The translations under genes and the position numbers were made by a program. From NCBI GenBank assembly GCA_016699855.1, contig CP064988.1, positions 806,001 to 870,000 of the forward strand: a stretch of DNA of 64,000 bases, read 5' to 3'. The notes under the pieces are model-generated. The model ran no database searches. It saw only the letters and a program-made list of their open reading frames with translations, and had not been told where the DNA came from. The first letter of the stretch is position 1. Every line of letters begins with the position of its first letter. The DNA comes from Rhodospirillales bacterium (GTDB lineage: Bacteria; Pseudomonadota; Alphaproteobacteria; Reyranellales; Reyranellaceae). Shown here in pieces: positions 7,991 to 16,846 of this stretch.

Positions 7991-8023
7991 TTTGTATATT
8001 GTATGCAAAATACAATATACAAA
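7991..8023. promoter_or_regulatory. AT-rich perfect 14-bp palindrome, possible GntR-type operator
   Basis: The arms TTTGTATATTGTAT (7991-8004) and ATACAATATACAAA (8010-8023) are exact reverse complements separated by five bases. It is a striking AT island in about 70% GC DNA. TTGTAT/ATACAA half-sites are typical of GntR/FadR-family operators. It sits 3' of both flanking genes, so it is not an obvious promoter-proximal operator. It may be a relic, regulate an unseen transcript, or act as a hairpin. Confidence 0.6.
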
Positions 8024-8191
8024 CCCGGAATCGGCCCGCCACGGCGTCCGCGCGGCGGCGGCGCCGACGGCGATCCGATGCAGTGGTGACGGCGATTTCC
8101 GCGCCGGACGCGATTTTTTTACGGCGCGAAACCGTGCCGTCGAAAAGCGCCCGCGGCGAACCGATTCGACGCCGGCCGAGGACATCCCCGT

Positions 8192-8220
8192 CCGTACGCG
8201 CGCCGGTCGCGCGCGTACGG
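8192..8220 (-). terminator. Hairpin 3' of the purA-aldolase unit
   Basis: Arms CCGTACGCGCG (8192-8202) and CGCGCGTACGG (8210-8220) form an 11-bp stem with a 7-base loop starting 8 bp past the aldolase stop. There is no T-tract on the minus-strand side, so it may be a Rho-assisted terminator or an mRNA 3'-end stabiliser. Confidence 0.45.
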
Positions 8221-8228
8221 CGGAGGGC

Positions 8229-9008
8229 TCAGTTGGCGGCGGCGCCTGCGGCCTTGCGGGTGGCCGTGACGGCCTCCTTGGCGGCCTTGGCCAGCAGCGC
8301 GCTGTCGTTGGCGATGGTGACCAGCTGGAAGCCCATGCCGATCATGCGCGCGGCATAGGCCGGGCTGCCGTTGTGCAGGCCGGCGAACTGGCCGCGCTTC
8401 TTGGTCGCCGCCAGCAGCTTCTCGTAGATGCCGAGGATCTGCGGCTCCTCGCGGTCGAGCATCGGCTTCAGCCCGAGCGACAGGCCGAGGTCGCTGGGAC
8501 CGACGTAGATGCCGCTGATGCCCGGCACGTCGAGGATGGCGTCGATGTTGTCGATCGCCTCCTGCGTCTCGATCATCGGGATGACGAGCACCTCGTCGTT
8601 GGCGGTCGCCTGGTAGGGCGTCGCCTCGCCGTAGGCGCCGGCGCGGATCGGACCGTTGCTGCGCTTGCCCTTCGGCGGATAGAGGCTGTACGAGACCAGC
8701 GCCTTGGCCTCGGCGGCGGTGTTGACCATCGGGCAGATCACGCCCCAGGCGCCGCCGTCGAGCACCTTGCCGACGATTCCCGGCTCGTTCCACGGCACGC
8801 GCACCAGCGGCGTGACGGGATGGCGGTCCATCGCCTGGAAGCAGCGGACCATCGACATGTAGTCCTGCACGCCGTGCTGCATGTCGACCGTGACGCTGTC
8901 CCAGCCGCACTGCGCCATCGTCTCGGCCGCGAACCCGTCGGGGATCGCCAGCCAGCCGTTGACGCAGGCCTTGCCCGCCGCCAGCCGCTTCTTGAGCATG
9001 TTCGCCAT
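8229..9008 (-). CDS. HpcH/HpaI family class II aldolase
   Basis: This is a 259-aa metal-dependent pyruvate-type aldolase of the HpaI family (4-hydroxy-2-oxoheptanedioate aldolase and relatives). Visible family landmarks are GWDSVTVDMQHG near the N-terminus, PLVRVPWNEP with the catalytic/pyruvate-binding Arg, the metal Glu in PMIETQEAIDN, and the metal Asp in GPSDLGLSLG. It splits or forms C-C bonds between pyruvate and an aldehyde; the natural aldehyde cannot be read from sequence. It starts 36 bp after purA on the same strand and may share its transcript. A hairpin follows at 8192-8220. Confidence 0.88.
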   Translation of the reverse strand: MANMLKKRLAAGKACVNGWLAIPDGFAAETMAQCGWDSVTVDMQHGVQDYMSMVRCFQAMDRHPVTPLVRVPWNEPGIVGKVLDGGAWGVICPMVNTAAEAKALVSYSLYPPKGKRSNGPIRAGAYGEATPYQATANDEVLVIPMIETQEAIDNIDAILDVPGISGIYVGPSDLGLSLGLKPMLDREEPQILGIYEKLLAATKKRGQFAGLHNGSPAYAARMIGMGFQLVTIANDSALLAKAAKEAVTATRKAAGAAAN

Positions 9009-9044
9009 CTCGCGTTTCCTTTCCCTCGTTCCAACTTCAGCCGC

Positions 9045-10337
<1,293 letters not shown>

Positions 10338-10394
10338 TTCGTCACTCCGTCCATTCGTTCCGCGCGCGCGGCCGCCACGGCGCCGCGCGCACAG

Positions 10395-10429
10395 AAAACG
10401 CCCCTCCCGGCGGTGGCCGCGAGGGGCGT
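10395..10429 (-). terminator. Rho-independent terminator upstream of purA
   Basis: Reading the minus strand, ACGCCCCTC (10429-10421) pairs with GAGGGGCGT (10406-10398), a 9-bp stem with a 14-base GC-rich loop, followed by TTTT (10398-10395). It lies in the same direction as purA and 5' of it, so it ends an upstream transcript or attenuates the purA leader. A further copy of the CGCCCCTC arm (10493-10500, minus strand) lies upstream and could compete for the same partner. Confidence 0.65.
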
Positions 10430-10498
10430 GAGCGTGATTAGCACGGTCTTCCCCGCGGGGGGAGCGCGAATATCGCGGCGGTGGGGAGAACTGAGGGG

Positions 10499-10631
10499 CG
10501 CGGCCCGGGGCCAAGACGCCGTCGTGGCCAAGCTCCTTCGCTGGTGCATCGCGCCACCCGAGCGGCTTTCCAAGCGGACTCCCGCCGCGGTGGAGACGAT
10601 GAACCCTGTGGCGTCGGTCGGCCCATCCGCG
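10499..10631 (-). ncRNA. Candidate structured RNA (purA leader or independent sRNA)
   Basis: This intergenic segment folds as a long rod: 10499-10503 with 10627-10631, 10508-10512 with 10620-10624, 10515-10520 with 10610-10615, then 10543-10551 with 10597-10605 (8 of 9 pairs), closed by a further GC-rich inner stem. The arms are separated by an asymmetric internal bubble (22 bases against 4). On the minus strand it is followed 70 bases later by a strong terminator. The overall shape, with a closing stem, a large bubble, a long terminal hairpin and a terminator, is reminiscent of 6S RNA, but I cannot confirm conserved 6S sequence. GC-rich DNA makes spurious pairing easy, so this remains a candidate. 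Confidence 0.35.
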
Positions 10632-10764
10632 ACGTTGCCAAGTCGCGGTGGCCCGCGTCATCATGCCGTGGATAGAGGGGCATGCGCGGACGTCGCGACC
10701 GCACGACGGCCACTGTCCATGATGGCCGGAGTCGCAGGGTTCGATCGACCATGGGGATCATATC

Positions 10765-11850
10765 GTGATGATCAACCGCCACCTCGCGGCCGGCAGCCTC
10801 CTCGTCGCGCTGATCGGCGCCGGACAACCGGCCCGCGCTCAGGACGATCCGCTGGGCGTGCGCTGGGTAATCACCGAGTACAATGGCGTTTGGCACGCGG
10901 TGTGGACGCGGCGAGGTTCGGCCAATGTGTTCGACGGCGACTGGCTCGGACCGAAGGACTGGTATGACGGGCGCATCCACGCCGGGTTGACCATCAACAT
11001 CGACGGCGGCGCCGTCACGGTCCAGCGCTACAACAGCACCGACGGCAACGACTGCAACTACACGGGCACGCTCTCCGGCAACACCGTCCAGGGCACGTAT
11101 AGCTGCACCAAGGTTCCCGGCACGTTCCGCTGGTCGGGGGTGATCCACCAGGGCATCTCCGCCCCGAGGCCCCTGAGCGCCGCTGAACGGGCGAGATGCG
11201 CCGACCATGACGATGCCGAGGACGAGATCCGAGCCCGCGCTATGGCCTCGCAGGTCTCGCTCGAGGTGCTACGCCGCTTCCGCGCGTCCCTTGACGACCG
11301 CTACGAGGTCGAGCGCAGGAGCGGCTATGCCGGCGCCGTGGTCGACGCCGGCGCCCTCGCGGCCGGCTGGCCACTGGGAAAGATGGCCGAGGCGGCGTTG
11401 CGCGAGGTGGCGGTGAGCACTTTGCGGGACAAGCTCATCAAGGCCGGCTTCAAGTCGATCGACAAGCGCCTGCTCAAGGACGCCGGGCAGGGGCGGTCGG
11501 AGCTGATGGAACACCTGACGAAGCCAGACGGCATTTCGTTCGACGTCTTGAAGGCGGCGTTGAAGGAGACGCTTGGAGAGATGGGCGATCCGGTCGCCGG
11601 CGCCTTCGACATGGCGTTCTTCGCCGCCAAGCGGATGAAGGACATGAGGACGCTCGAGGCGCTGCGCGGGCTGATCCGCGACGCCAACGCCCAGATCGCG
11701 ACGCTCGAAGCCCAGCACGCGCGGCAGGCGGCGATGTACCGCATGGCAAGGACCGCGCAAGCCAACTGCCTCCAGCGCGTGCAGAACGGGCAGGCGCCCG
11801 ACGCGAACGACCGCTCCTATCTGGAAGTGCGGCGCTTCCTCGGCGGCTGA
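10765..11850 (+). CDS. Exported protein of unknown function
   Basis: This 361-aa protein has a Sec-type signal peptide (LAAGSLLVALIGAGQPARA, cleavage expected near ARA-QDD). Mature residues 25-125 form a beta-rich domain (VWHAVWTRRGSANVFDG ... SGNTVQGTYSCTK ... GTFRWSGVI) like small lipid- or carbohydrate-binding folds found in exported proteobacterial proteins. The rest is alpha-helical, with a likely coiled-coil end (LIRDANAQIATLEAQHARQA). The start is GTG at 10765, with ATG at 10768 as an equal alternative. It stands alone, divergent from purA. I do not recognise a family that would give a function. Confidence 0.72.
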   Translation: MMINRHLAAGSLLVALIGAGQPARAQDDPLGVRWVITEYNGVWHAVWTRRGSANVFDGDWLGPKDWYDGRIHAGLTINIDGGAVTVQRYNSTDGNDCNYTGTLSGNTVQGTYSCTKVPGTFRWSGVIHQGISAPRPLSAAERARCADHDDAEDEIRARAMASQVSLEVLRRFRASLDDRYEVERRSGYAGAVVDAGALAAGWPLGKMAEAALREVAVSTLRDKLIKAGFKSIDKRLLKDAGQGRSELMEHLTKPDGISFDVLKAALKETLGEMGDPVAGAFDMAFFAAKRMKDMRTLEALRGLIRDANAQIATLEAQHARQAAMYRMARTAQANCLQRVQNGQAPDANDRSYLEVRRFLGG

Positions 11851-11917
11851 CGACCTGTCGAGCGCGCGGACACCGGGCTGACGGCGACAAGCGTCAGGCG
11901 GATCCGTAAGCGGCGGG

Positions 11918-12135
11918 ATGGGGCGTTGGCGTGGCGCCTTGCGGTGTCGCCGAGCGGGCGTGGCAAGGCCGCCGGGCTTGACGCGGCGCCTTCGCGGCCG
12001 GCCTTTCGCGCGGGAGATCGACCCTGCCGTGGCCTCAGAACAGCTCGCCGTCGATTGCGAATGCCGGCACGCCGACCACTCCTGGGCCTCGACGTTGAGC
12101 GCGGCGAGCCGCGCCCGGCCGTCCCGCCGCGCGCC
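11918..12135 (-). pseudogene. Decayed copy of the 3' end of the HCCA-isomerase-like gene
   Basis: This stretch aligns by eye with 12668-12900, the last third of the intact gene plus its 3' flank. It shares GGCGCCTT, the long stretch around GTGGCC-CAGAACA-TCGCCGTCGA, TCGGCACGCCGA-like and GTTGAGCGCGGCGAGCCGC blocks with scattered substitutions and small indels. No open frame or start is kept. It is a partial duplication now separated from its source by the small gene at 12146-12478. The region upstream of it (11851-11917) holds nothing recognisable. Confidence 0.72.
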
Positions 12136-12145
12136 GCACCACCGC

Positions 12146-12478
12146 CTACTGCCGGATGCAGTCCAGCCGGTCGCTGATGCCCGCCGCGCTGCGGTAGTCG
12201 AACGCGACCACGGTCTCGCCGCGCGAATTCGTGCCGCGCACGGCCACCGCCTGGACGGTCCAGTCGTCGGGCAGGCCGGGCAGCCGCGCCATGCCGCCGC
12301 GCACCTCCATCGTGCCCATCTGCCTCAAGCCGCCGCTCGGCGACAGCTTGTGGCAGCGATAGGTGCCATCAGCCACGCCGGCCCCGACCCTCGTCCCGGC
12401 GCCTTGCGCCTCGACCCGGCCGACGCCGCCCAACAACACCGCACCAACGCCGACCAAGTACGCCAAACGCGTGATCAT
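12146..12478 (-). CDS. Small exported protein of unknown function
   Basis: This 110-aa protein has a signal peptide (MITRLAYLVGVGAVLLGGVGRVEA, cleavage near VEA-QGA). The mature part contains VADGTYRCHKLSPSGGLRQMG and ISDRLDCIRQ, with two cysteines that could form a disulfide. The start ATG is the only one that gives the signal peptide; the frame is open further upstream but without coding character. The gene lies between the intact HCCA-isomerase-like gene and its decayed duplicate. No family recognised. The 265-bp gap upstream (12479-12743) shows only the 3' flank of the neighbour. Confidence 0.6.
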   Translation of the reverse strand: MITRLAYLVGVGAVLLGGVGRVEAQGAGTRVGAGVADGTYRCHKLSPSGGLRQMGTMEVRGGMARLPGLPDDWTVQAVAVRGTNSRGETVVAFDYRSAAGISDRLDCIRQ

Positions 12479-12743
12479 CGCCGATCTCCGCCACTCTGAG
12501 GCCGTTCCCGAGGAGGTCGAGCGGCCGGCGTCGGCGCGATCCAACGATGTCGCGAGACCCCGCCGTGGACCACCGAGCCGATGCCGACCATTCGACGCCA
12601 GCATAGCCGCGCGACGCGGCGGGAGTCGATGCGGACGCGCTCGATCCCGCGCGCGGCGCGCGCGACCGCCGCCTCGGGACGGGGCGCCGGCGTGGCGGCT
12701 TTCAGACGTGTCGAGCAAGCGCGACGAGGCGAGGCCGCCGGGC

Positions 12744-13343
12744 TCAGCGCGGCGCCTTCTCCGCGAGCCGTCCGCGCAGAAGCTCGACGCGGTCGTGGCC
12801 CCAGAACAATTCGCCGTCGACAGCGAATGTCGGCACGCCGAACACGCCCTGCCCCTCCGCCTCTGCGTTGAGCGCGGCGAGCCGCTCCGGGCCGTCGCCG
12901 TCGCGCGCCGCCGCGAGCCCCGCCGGATCGACGCCGATCCCCGACAGCACGCCCGCGATCTCGTCCGCGTTCTCGATGTCGATGCGCCGTTGGAAGAATA
13001 GCGGGTAGATGGCGGCGAGGTAGTCCCGCCCGCGCCCGTGGCCGCCGGCGACGAGCAGGCCGAGATGCGCCAGCGCGCCGTCGAACACCTTCCTCGGCCC
13101 GAGGATCGTCAGTCCGCGCGGCCGGGCGAAGCGGCGAACGTCCATGTAGAGGTACTTGATCTTGCGCATGCCGCGCGCGACGGCGGCGGGATCGGCGAGG
13201 TTCAGCGCGCCGCCGATCTCCAGCGTGAACGGCTTGATCGCCAGCGCGACGTCGAAATCGCGCTCCAGCGCGAGGGCCGGCTCGAGCGCGAGATACGAGT
13301 ACGGGCTGCGGCAATCCAGCCACATCGTGACGGCGAGCGGCAT
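12744..13343 (-). CDS. 2-hydroxychromene-2-carboxylate isomerase-like DSBA-family protein
   Basis: This 199-aa protein has the thioredoxin-like DSBA fold. MWLDCRSPYSYLALEPALAL matches the N-terminus of HCCA isomerases (kappa GST class), where the Ser of SPY/SPF is catalytic and glutathione is the cofactor. FGVPTFAVDGELFWGHDRVELL is the conserved cis-Pro segment and C-terminal region. NahD-type members isomerise hydroxychromene carboxylate in naphthalene breakdown, but no other such genes are present, so the true substrate is open. The ATG is 26 bp after the SDR stop on the same strand, so the two are probably co-transcribed. A decayed partial copy lies at 11918-12135. Confidence 0.82.
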   Translation of the reverse strand: MPLAVTMWLDCRSPYSYLALEPALALERDFDVALAIKPFTLEIGGALNLADPAAVARGMRKIKYLYMDVRRFARPRGLTILGPRKVFDGALAHLGLLVAGGHGRGRDYLAAIYPLFFQRRIDIENADEIAGVLSGIGVDPAGLAAARDGDGPERLAALNAEAEGQGVFGVPTFAVDGELFWGHDRVELLRGRLAEKAPR

Positions 13344-13369
13344 CGACCGGCTCCGGCGTCCGCGGCGGG

Positions 13370-14134
13370 CTACTTCACGGTGCGGTCGCGCAGGCGCCGC
13401 ATGCCGCCCAGCCAGCGGTCGAGATCGTTGGCCTTGCGGCGCATGTAGTCGTGCACGACGGGATGCGAGAGGATCAGGAACCGCTCCTCGTCCATCGCCT
13501 TGACCACGGCGTCGGCGACCTCGGCGGGCTTCATGATCCCGTCGATGCCGGCGGCGGTCGTGCCCGTGCCGCGGTACATGTCGGTGTCGACCGCCTGCGG
13601 GCACAGCACCGAGACGCGGATGCCCTTGTCGCCGTACTGGATCGACAGATGCTCGGCCAGCGCTACGGCGGCGTGCTTGGTGACGCCGTAGGGCGCCGAA
13701 CCCATCGAGGCGAGCAATCCGGCGGCCGAGGCGGTGTTGAGCAGATAGCCGGAGCCGCGCGCCAGCATGCCCGGCACCAGCGCGCGCGCCGCGTAGACAT
13801 GGCTCATGACGTGGATCGCCCAGCTGTCGGCCCAGTCCTTGTCCGACGCGCCCTCGTGTCCGGCGCGCGCGATGCCGGCGTTGGAGAAGAACACGTCGAC
13901 CGGGCCGAATTTCGCCTCCGCCTTCGCGATGAGCGCCTGGACGTCCGCCTCCTTCGCCACGTCGCAGGCCACCGCCAGCCCGCCGATGTCGCGCGCCACG
14001 GCGGCGGCCCGGTCGACCGACATGTCGGCGACGACCACCCCGCGCGCGCCGTCGGCGGCGTAGCGCCGCGCCACCGCCTCGCCGATTCCGCCCGCCGCGC
14101 CGGTCACGACGCAGACCTTGTCCTTCACCTTCAT
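13370..14134 (-). CDS. Short-chain dehydrogenase/reductase (SDR)
   Basis: This 254-aa classical SDR has the cofactor motif TGAAGGIGEAVA (TGxxxGIG), VVVADMSVDRA with an Asp favouring NAD(H), the NAG motif FFSNAGIA, and catalytic Ser, Tyr and Lys in LLNTASAAGLL and APYGVTKHA. It oxidises or reduces an alcohol/carbonyl of unknown identity. The C-terminus (VVHDYMRRKANDLDRWLGGMRRL) suggests a tail as found in acyl- or steroid-type SDRs. The start is the ATG giving MKVKDKVCVVTGAAG. It leads a likely two-gene operon with the HCCA-isomerase-like gene. Confidence 0.9.
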   Translation of the reverse strand: MKVKDKVCVVTGAAGGIGEAVARRYAADGARGVVVADMSVDRAAAVARDIGGLAVACDVAKEADVQALIAKAEAKFGPVDVFFSNAGIARAGHEGASDKDWADSWAIHVMSHVYAARALVPGMLARGSGYLLNTASAAGLLASMGSAPYGVTKHAAVALAEHLSIQYGDKGIRVSVLCPQAVDTDMYRGTGTTAAGIDGIMKPAEVADAVVKAMDEERFLILSHPVVHDYMRRKANDLDRWLGGMRRLRDRTVK

Positions 14135-14261
14135 GTGCCCGTCTCCACCCGTTGCGTCGCGATGGTAGCCGGCTGACGCGACCGATGTCCAAGCCGGCGG
14201 CGCCGATGCGCGGAACGCGCGGCGCATGGTAGGCTCGCGGCGTCCTTCCGGAGCGTCGTCC

Positions 14262-15494
14262 ATGCGTGTCCTTCTCTTCGCGCCGTCGGTTCTACTGGCG
14301 CTGGCGCTCGGCGCCGTGGCGCGGGCGCAGTCTCCGGCGCCGACCGCCGCGGCCCATGTCGGAATCTACGAGGGCGCGATCGGCGGCGCGCCGGTCGTGG
14401 TCGAGCTCGGCGGCGCAAAGGGCGTCTACTTCTACACGCGCGTGGCCGAGAATCTTGACCTCGCGATCCGCGCCGAAGGCGCGCGCTTGAACGTGGAGGA
14501 GAGCGCGCCGCGCCCGGATGGACGGCCGGGACAACGCACCGGCGCGTGGACGTTGACGCTGTCGGGAGACCGCCTCGACGGCGTCTGGCGCGATCCGGCG
14601 ACCGGGCGGACGGCGTCGGTCGCGCTGCGGCGCGTGGCCGCGCCGTCGCGGCCGTGCTGCCGGGACGACTACGTCTCGCCCGAGGCGACGCCCTACGAGC
14701 ACCGCCGGGTGCTCGCGCTGGCGCGGTTCACGCCGGAGGCGGAAGCGCCGGCGTCCGGACCCGTGGCCTACAGGCTGGTGCGCGACGCGCCGACCGGTAT
14801 CGCCGTTCCGCGCCTGACGCGGCATCCCGATCCGACCAGGATCGCGCCGGCCAACGCGGCGCTCGACCGCGCGCACTGGCGGTTCATCGCGCAGGCGCGG
14901 CAATGCGACCGCTTCCGCGCGCAATCCGCCGCCGCCGGCGGACGCGTGGTCACCAAGGTCGACCAACCCTGGCGGGAGCCTGTGGTCACGTATCTTTCGC
15001 CGACGCTGCTGAGCTTCACGGCGGCGGCGATGTACGAGTGCGGCGGCGCCCACCCGACCCACGCCATCGAGGCGGCGTCCGTCGATCTCGCGCGCGGCCT
15101 GGAGATGCGCGCGCTCCACTCGATCCACGACACGCCGCCCGGCGCGTTCGGCGGCTATCTCGATCTTTCGACGCCGGCGCTGCGCGACGCGTTCGACCGT
15201 CTATGGATCGAGCGCCTGCGCGCCGCCACGCGGGGGCACCGCGCGAAGGTCGGCGAGGCCGACGACGTCTGCGGCGGCGACATCCTCGACGACGGCTTCC
15301 TGGACCGGCGATCCTCCGGCGCGTCGAGCTATCTGCTCTACTTCACGGCCGGCGGGCTGGCGGTGCACGCCATGGGATGGCCGTTCGCGGCGGCCGTCTG
15401 CTACATGGGCTACGAGCCCAATCCGGTGGTGATCCCCTACGCCGACCTGCGCCCGCTGGCGACGCCGGCGCATCCCTACGCCGACATCAGGTAG
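14262..15494 (+). CDS. Exported DUF3298/RsiV-like protein
   Basis: This 410-aa protein has a signal peptide (RVLLFAPSVLLALALGAVARA, cleavage near ARA-QSP). The C-terminal half carries the DUF3298/RsiV signature: MYECGGAHPTHAIEAASVDLARG, then an extended region ending LLYFTAGGLAVHAMGWPFAAAV...YEPNPVVIPYADLRPL. Such domains occur in extracytoplasmic sensors and lysozyme-binding anti-sigma factors. No transmembrane anti-sigma segment is seen, so it is probably a soluble periplasmic protein. I chose ATG 14262 over 14226 because it puts the signal peptide at the terminus. The gene is convergent with the iron alcohol dehydrogenase, 6 bp apart. Confidence 0.8.
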   Translation: MRVLLFAPSVLLALALGAVARAQSPAPTAAAHVGIYEGAIGGAPVVVELGGAKGVYFYTRVAENLDLAIRAEGARLNVEESAPRPDGRPGQRTGAWTLTLSGDRLDGVWRDPATGRTASVALRRVAAPSRPCCRDDYVSPEATPYEHRRVLALARFTPEAEAPASGPVAYRLVRDAPTGIAVPRLTRHPDPTRIAPANAALDRAHWRFIAQARQCDRFRAQSAAAGGRVVTKVDQPWREPVVTYLSPTLLSFTAAAMYECGGAHPTHAIEAASVDLARGLEMRALHSIHDTPPGAFGGYLDLSTPALRDAFDRLWIERLRAATRGHRAKVGEADDVCGGDILDDGFLDRRSSGASSYLLYFTAGGLAVHAMGWPFAAAVCYMGYEPNPVVIPYADLRPLATPAHPYADIR

Positions 15495-15500
15495 TCCGGC

Positions 15501-16640
15501 TCACGCGGCCTCGGCGATCAGACCGAGGTACTCGTCCCTCGTCGGTTGCCGCGGCGTGGTGAGGTGGCAGTGGTCGCCGAGCGCGCCGTCGGCGATCGCC
15601 TCGTGGCGGTCCGCGCCGACGCCCATCGCGCCGAGACCCGACGGGATCCCGATGCGCGCGTTCATCGCGGCGATGGCCTCCGCCAACGCGGCGGCCGTCG
15701 GGGCGCAGCCGAGGATCGCGGCCATCCTCGCGATCTTCTCGACGCCGAGCGCGGGTCCGTTGAAACGGAGCACGGGCGGCAGGTAGACGGCGTTCAGCGT
15801 GCCGTGGTGCAGGCGCAACCCCTTGAGGCCGCCGGAGGGATGGCTCAGCGCGTGCACCGCGCCGAGGCCCTTCTGGAAGCACATCGCCCCCTCCATCGAC
15901 GCCATCATCATGTTCCAGCGCGCGTCGCGGTCGTTGCCGTCCCGCACCGCCCGCTCGAGATGGCGCCACGCCCGGTCGAGACCGTCGAGCGCGATGGCCT
16001 CGGCCGGCGGGTTCACCGACGGCGCCATGTAGGTCTCCATGCAGTGCGCGATCGCGTCCATGCCGGTGCCGGCGGTGAGATGCGGCGGCAGGCCGAGGGT
16101 CAGCTCGGGATCGCACAGGGCCAGCCGCGGAATCAGGTGCGGGCTGCCGATCGCGAGCTTGCGGCCGTCGTCCATGATGACCACGCCGCCGCGGCTGACC
16201 TCGCTGCCCGTCCCGGCCGTCGTCGGGATCGCGACCAACGGCGCCATCGCCGCCGTGATCTTCGCCATGCCGCCCTCGACCATCGCGTAGGGCAGCAGCG
16301 ACTCGCCGGGATGGGTCGCCATCAAGCCCACCGCCTTGGCGAGATCCATCGAGGAGCCGCCGCCGATCGCGATGATCCCATCGCAATCCCCCGCCCTATA
16401 GAGCTTCAGCGCGTCGCGCATCGCCGCCTCGGTCGGATTCTCCGGCGTGCCGTCGTAGTAGGTCAGCGGCAGGTTCCCGGGCAGCGCCGCCTTCACCTTG
16501 TCCCAGATGCCGGCGGCGGCCACGCCCTTGTCGGTGACGATCATCGGCCGGCGCATGCCCAGCGTCTGGAGTTCGGAATCGAGCAGCTTGAGCGCGCCGA
16601 AATCGAACTGGATGCGGGTGAGATACGTGATCAAAGCCAT
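15501..16640 (-). CDS. Iron-containing (group III) alcohol dehydrogenase
   Basis: This 379-aa NAD(P)-dependent dehydrogenase has the Fe-ADH fold. The nucleotide-binding segment is DGIIAIGGGSSMDLAKA (GGGS), followed by PLVAIPTTAGTGSEVS. The metal ligands are the Asp and His of TAGTGMDAIAHCMETY and the histidines of GAVHALSHPSGGLKGLRLHHG. It oxidises alcohols or reduces aldehydes such as lactaldehyde or maleylacetate-type substrates; the true substrate is unclear. The start ATG gives MALITYLTRIQFDFG, a normal N-terminus. It stands alone between convergent and divergent genes. Confidence 0.92.
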   Translation of the reverse strand: MALITYLTRIQFDFGALKLLDSELQTLGMRRPMIVTDKGVAAAGIWDKVKAALPGNLPLTYYDGTPENPTEAAMRDALKLYRAGDCDGIIAIGGGSSMDLAKAVGLMATHPGESLLPYAMVEGGMAKITAAMAPLVAIPTTAGTGSEVSRGGVVIMDDGRKLAIGSPHLIPRLALCDPELTLGLPPHLTAGTGMDAIAHCMETYMAPSVNPPAEAIALDGLDRAWRHLERAVRDGNDRDARWNMMMASMEGAMCFQKGLGAVHALSHPSGGLKGLRLHHGTLNAVYLPPVLRFNGPALGVEKIARMAAILGCAPTAAALAEAIAAMNARIGIPSGLGAMGVGADRHEAIADGALGDHCHLTTPRQPTRDEYLGLIAEAA

Positions 16641-16846
16641 AGGGTCCTCCGTTCCCCGCAACCATAGCGCGGCGGGCACCTGCGGCGCGACAGGAACGAC
16701 GCCGCGGACGGCGGCCCGCCGCCGCGACCTCGAACGGGCGTCAAGTGAGCGGGCTCACACTCGGGAATATCGACACCCGCCGCGCACGAAAAGGTTGCGG
16801 GTAGCCGGGCGACGGGCGCAATCTTCCCGCGGGGAGACTGCACGCA

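Noticed and set aside
8114..8120. T7 run as the tail of a terminator for the dehydrogenase gene
   Set aside because: No adequate stem precedes the T-run on the plus strand.
10735..10755. tRNA T-arm-like GGGTTCGATCGACC
   Set aside because: No acceptor or anticodon arms could be fitted around it.
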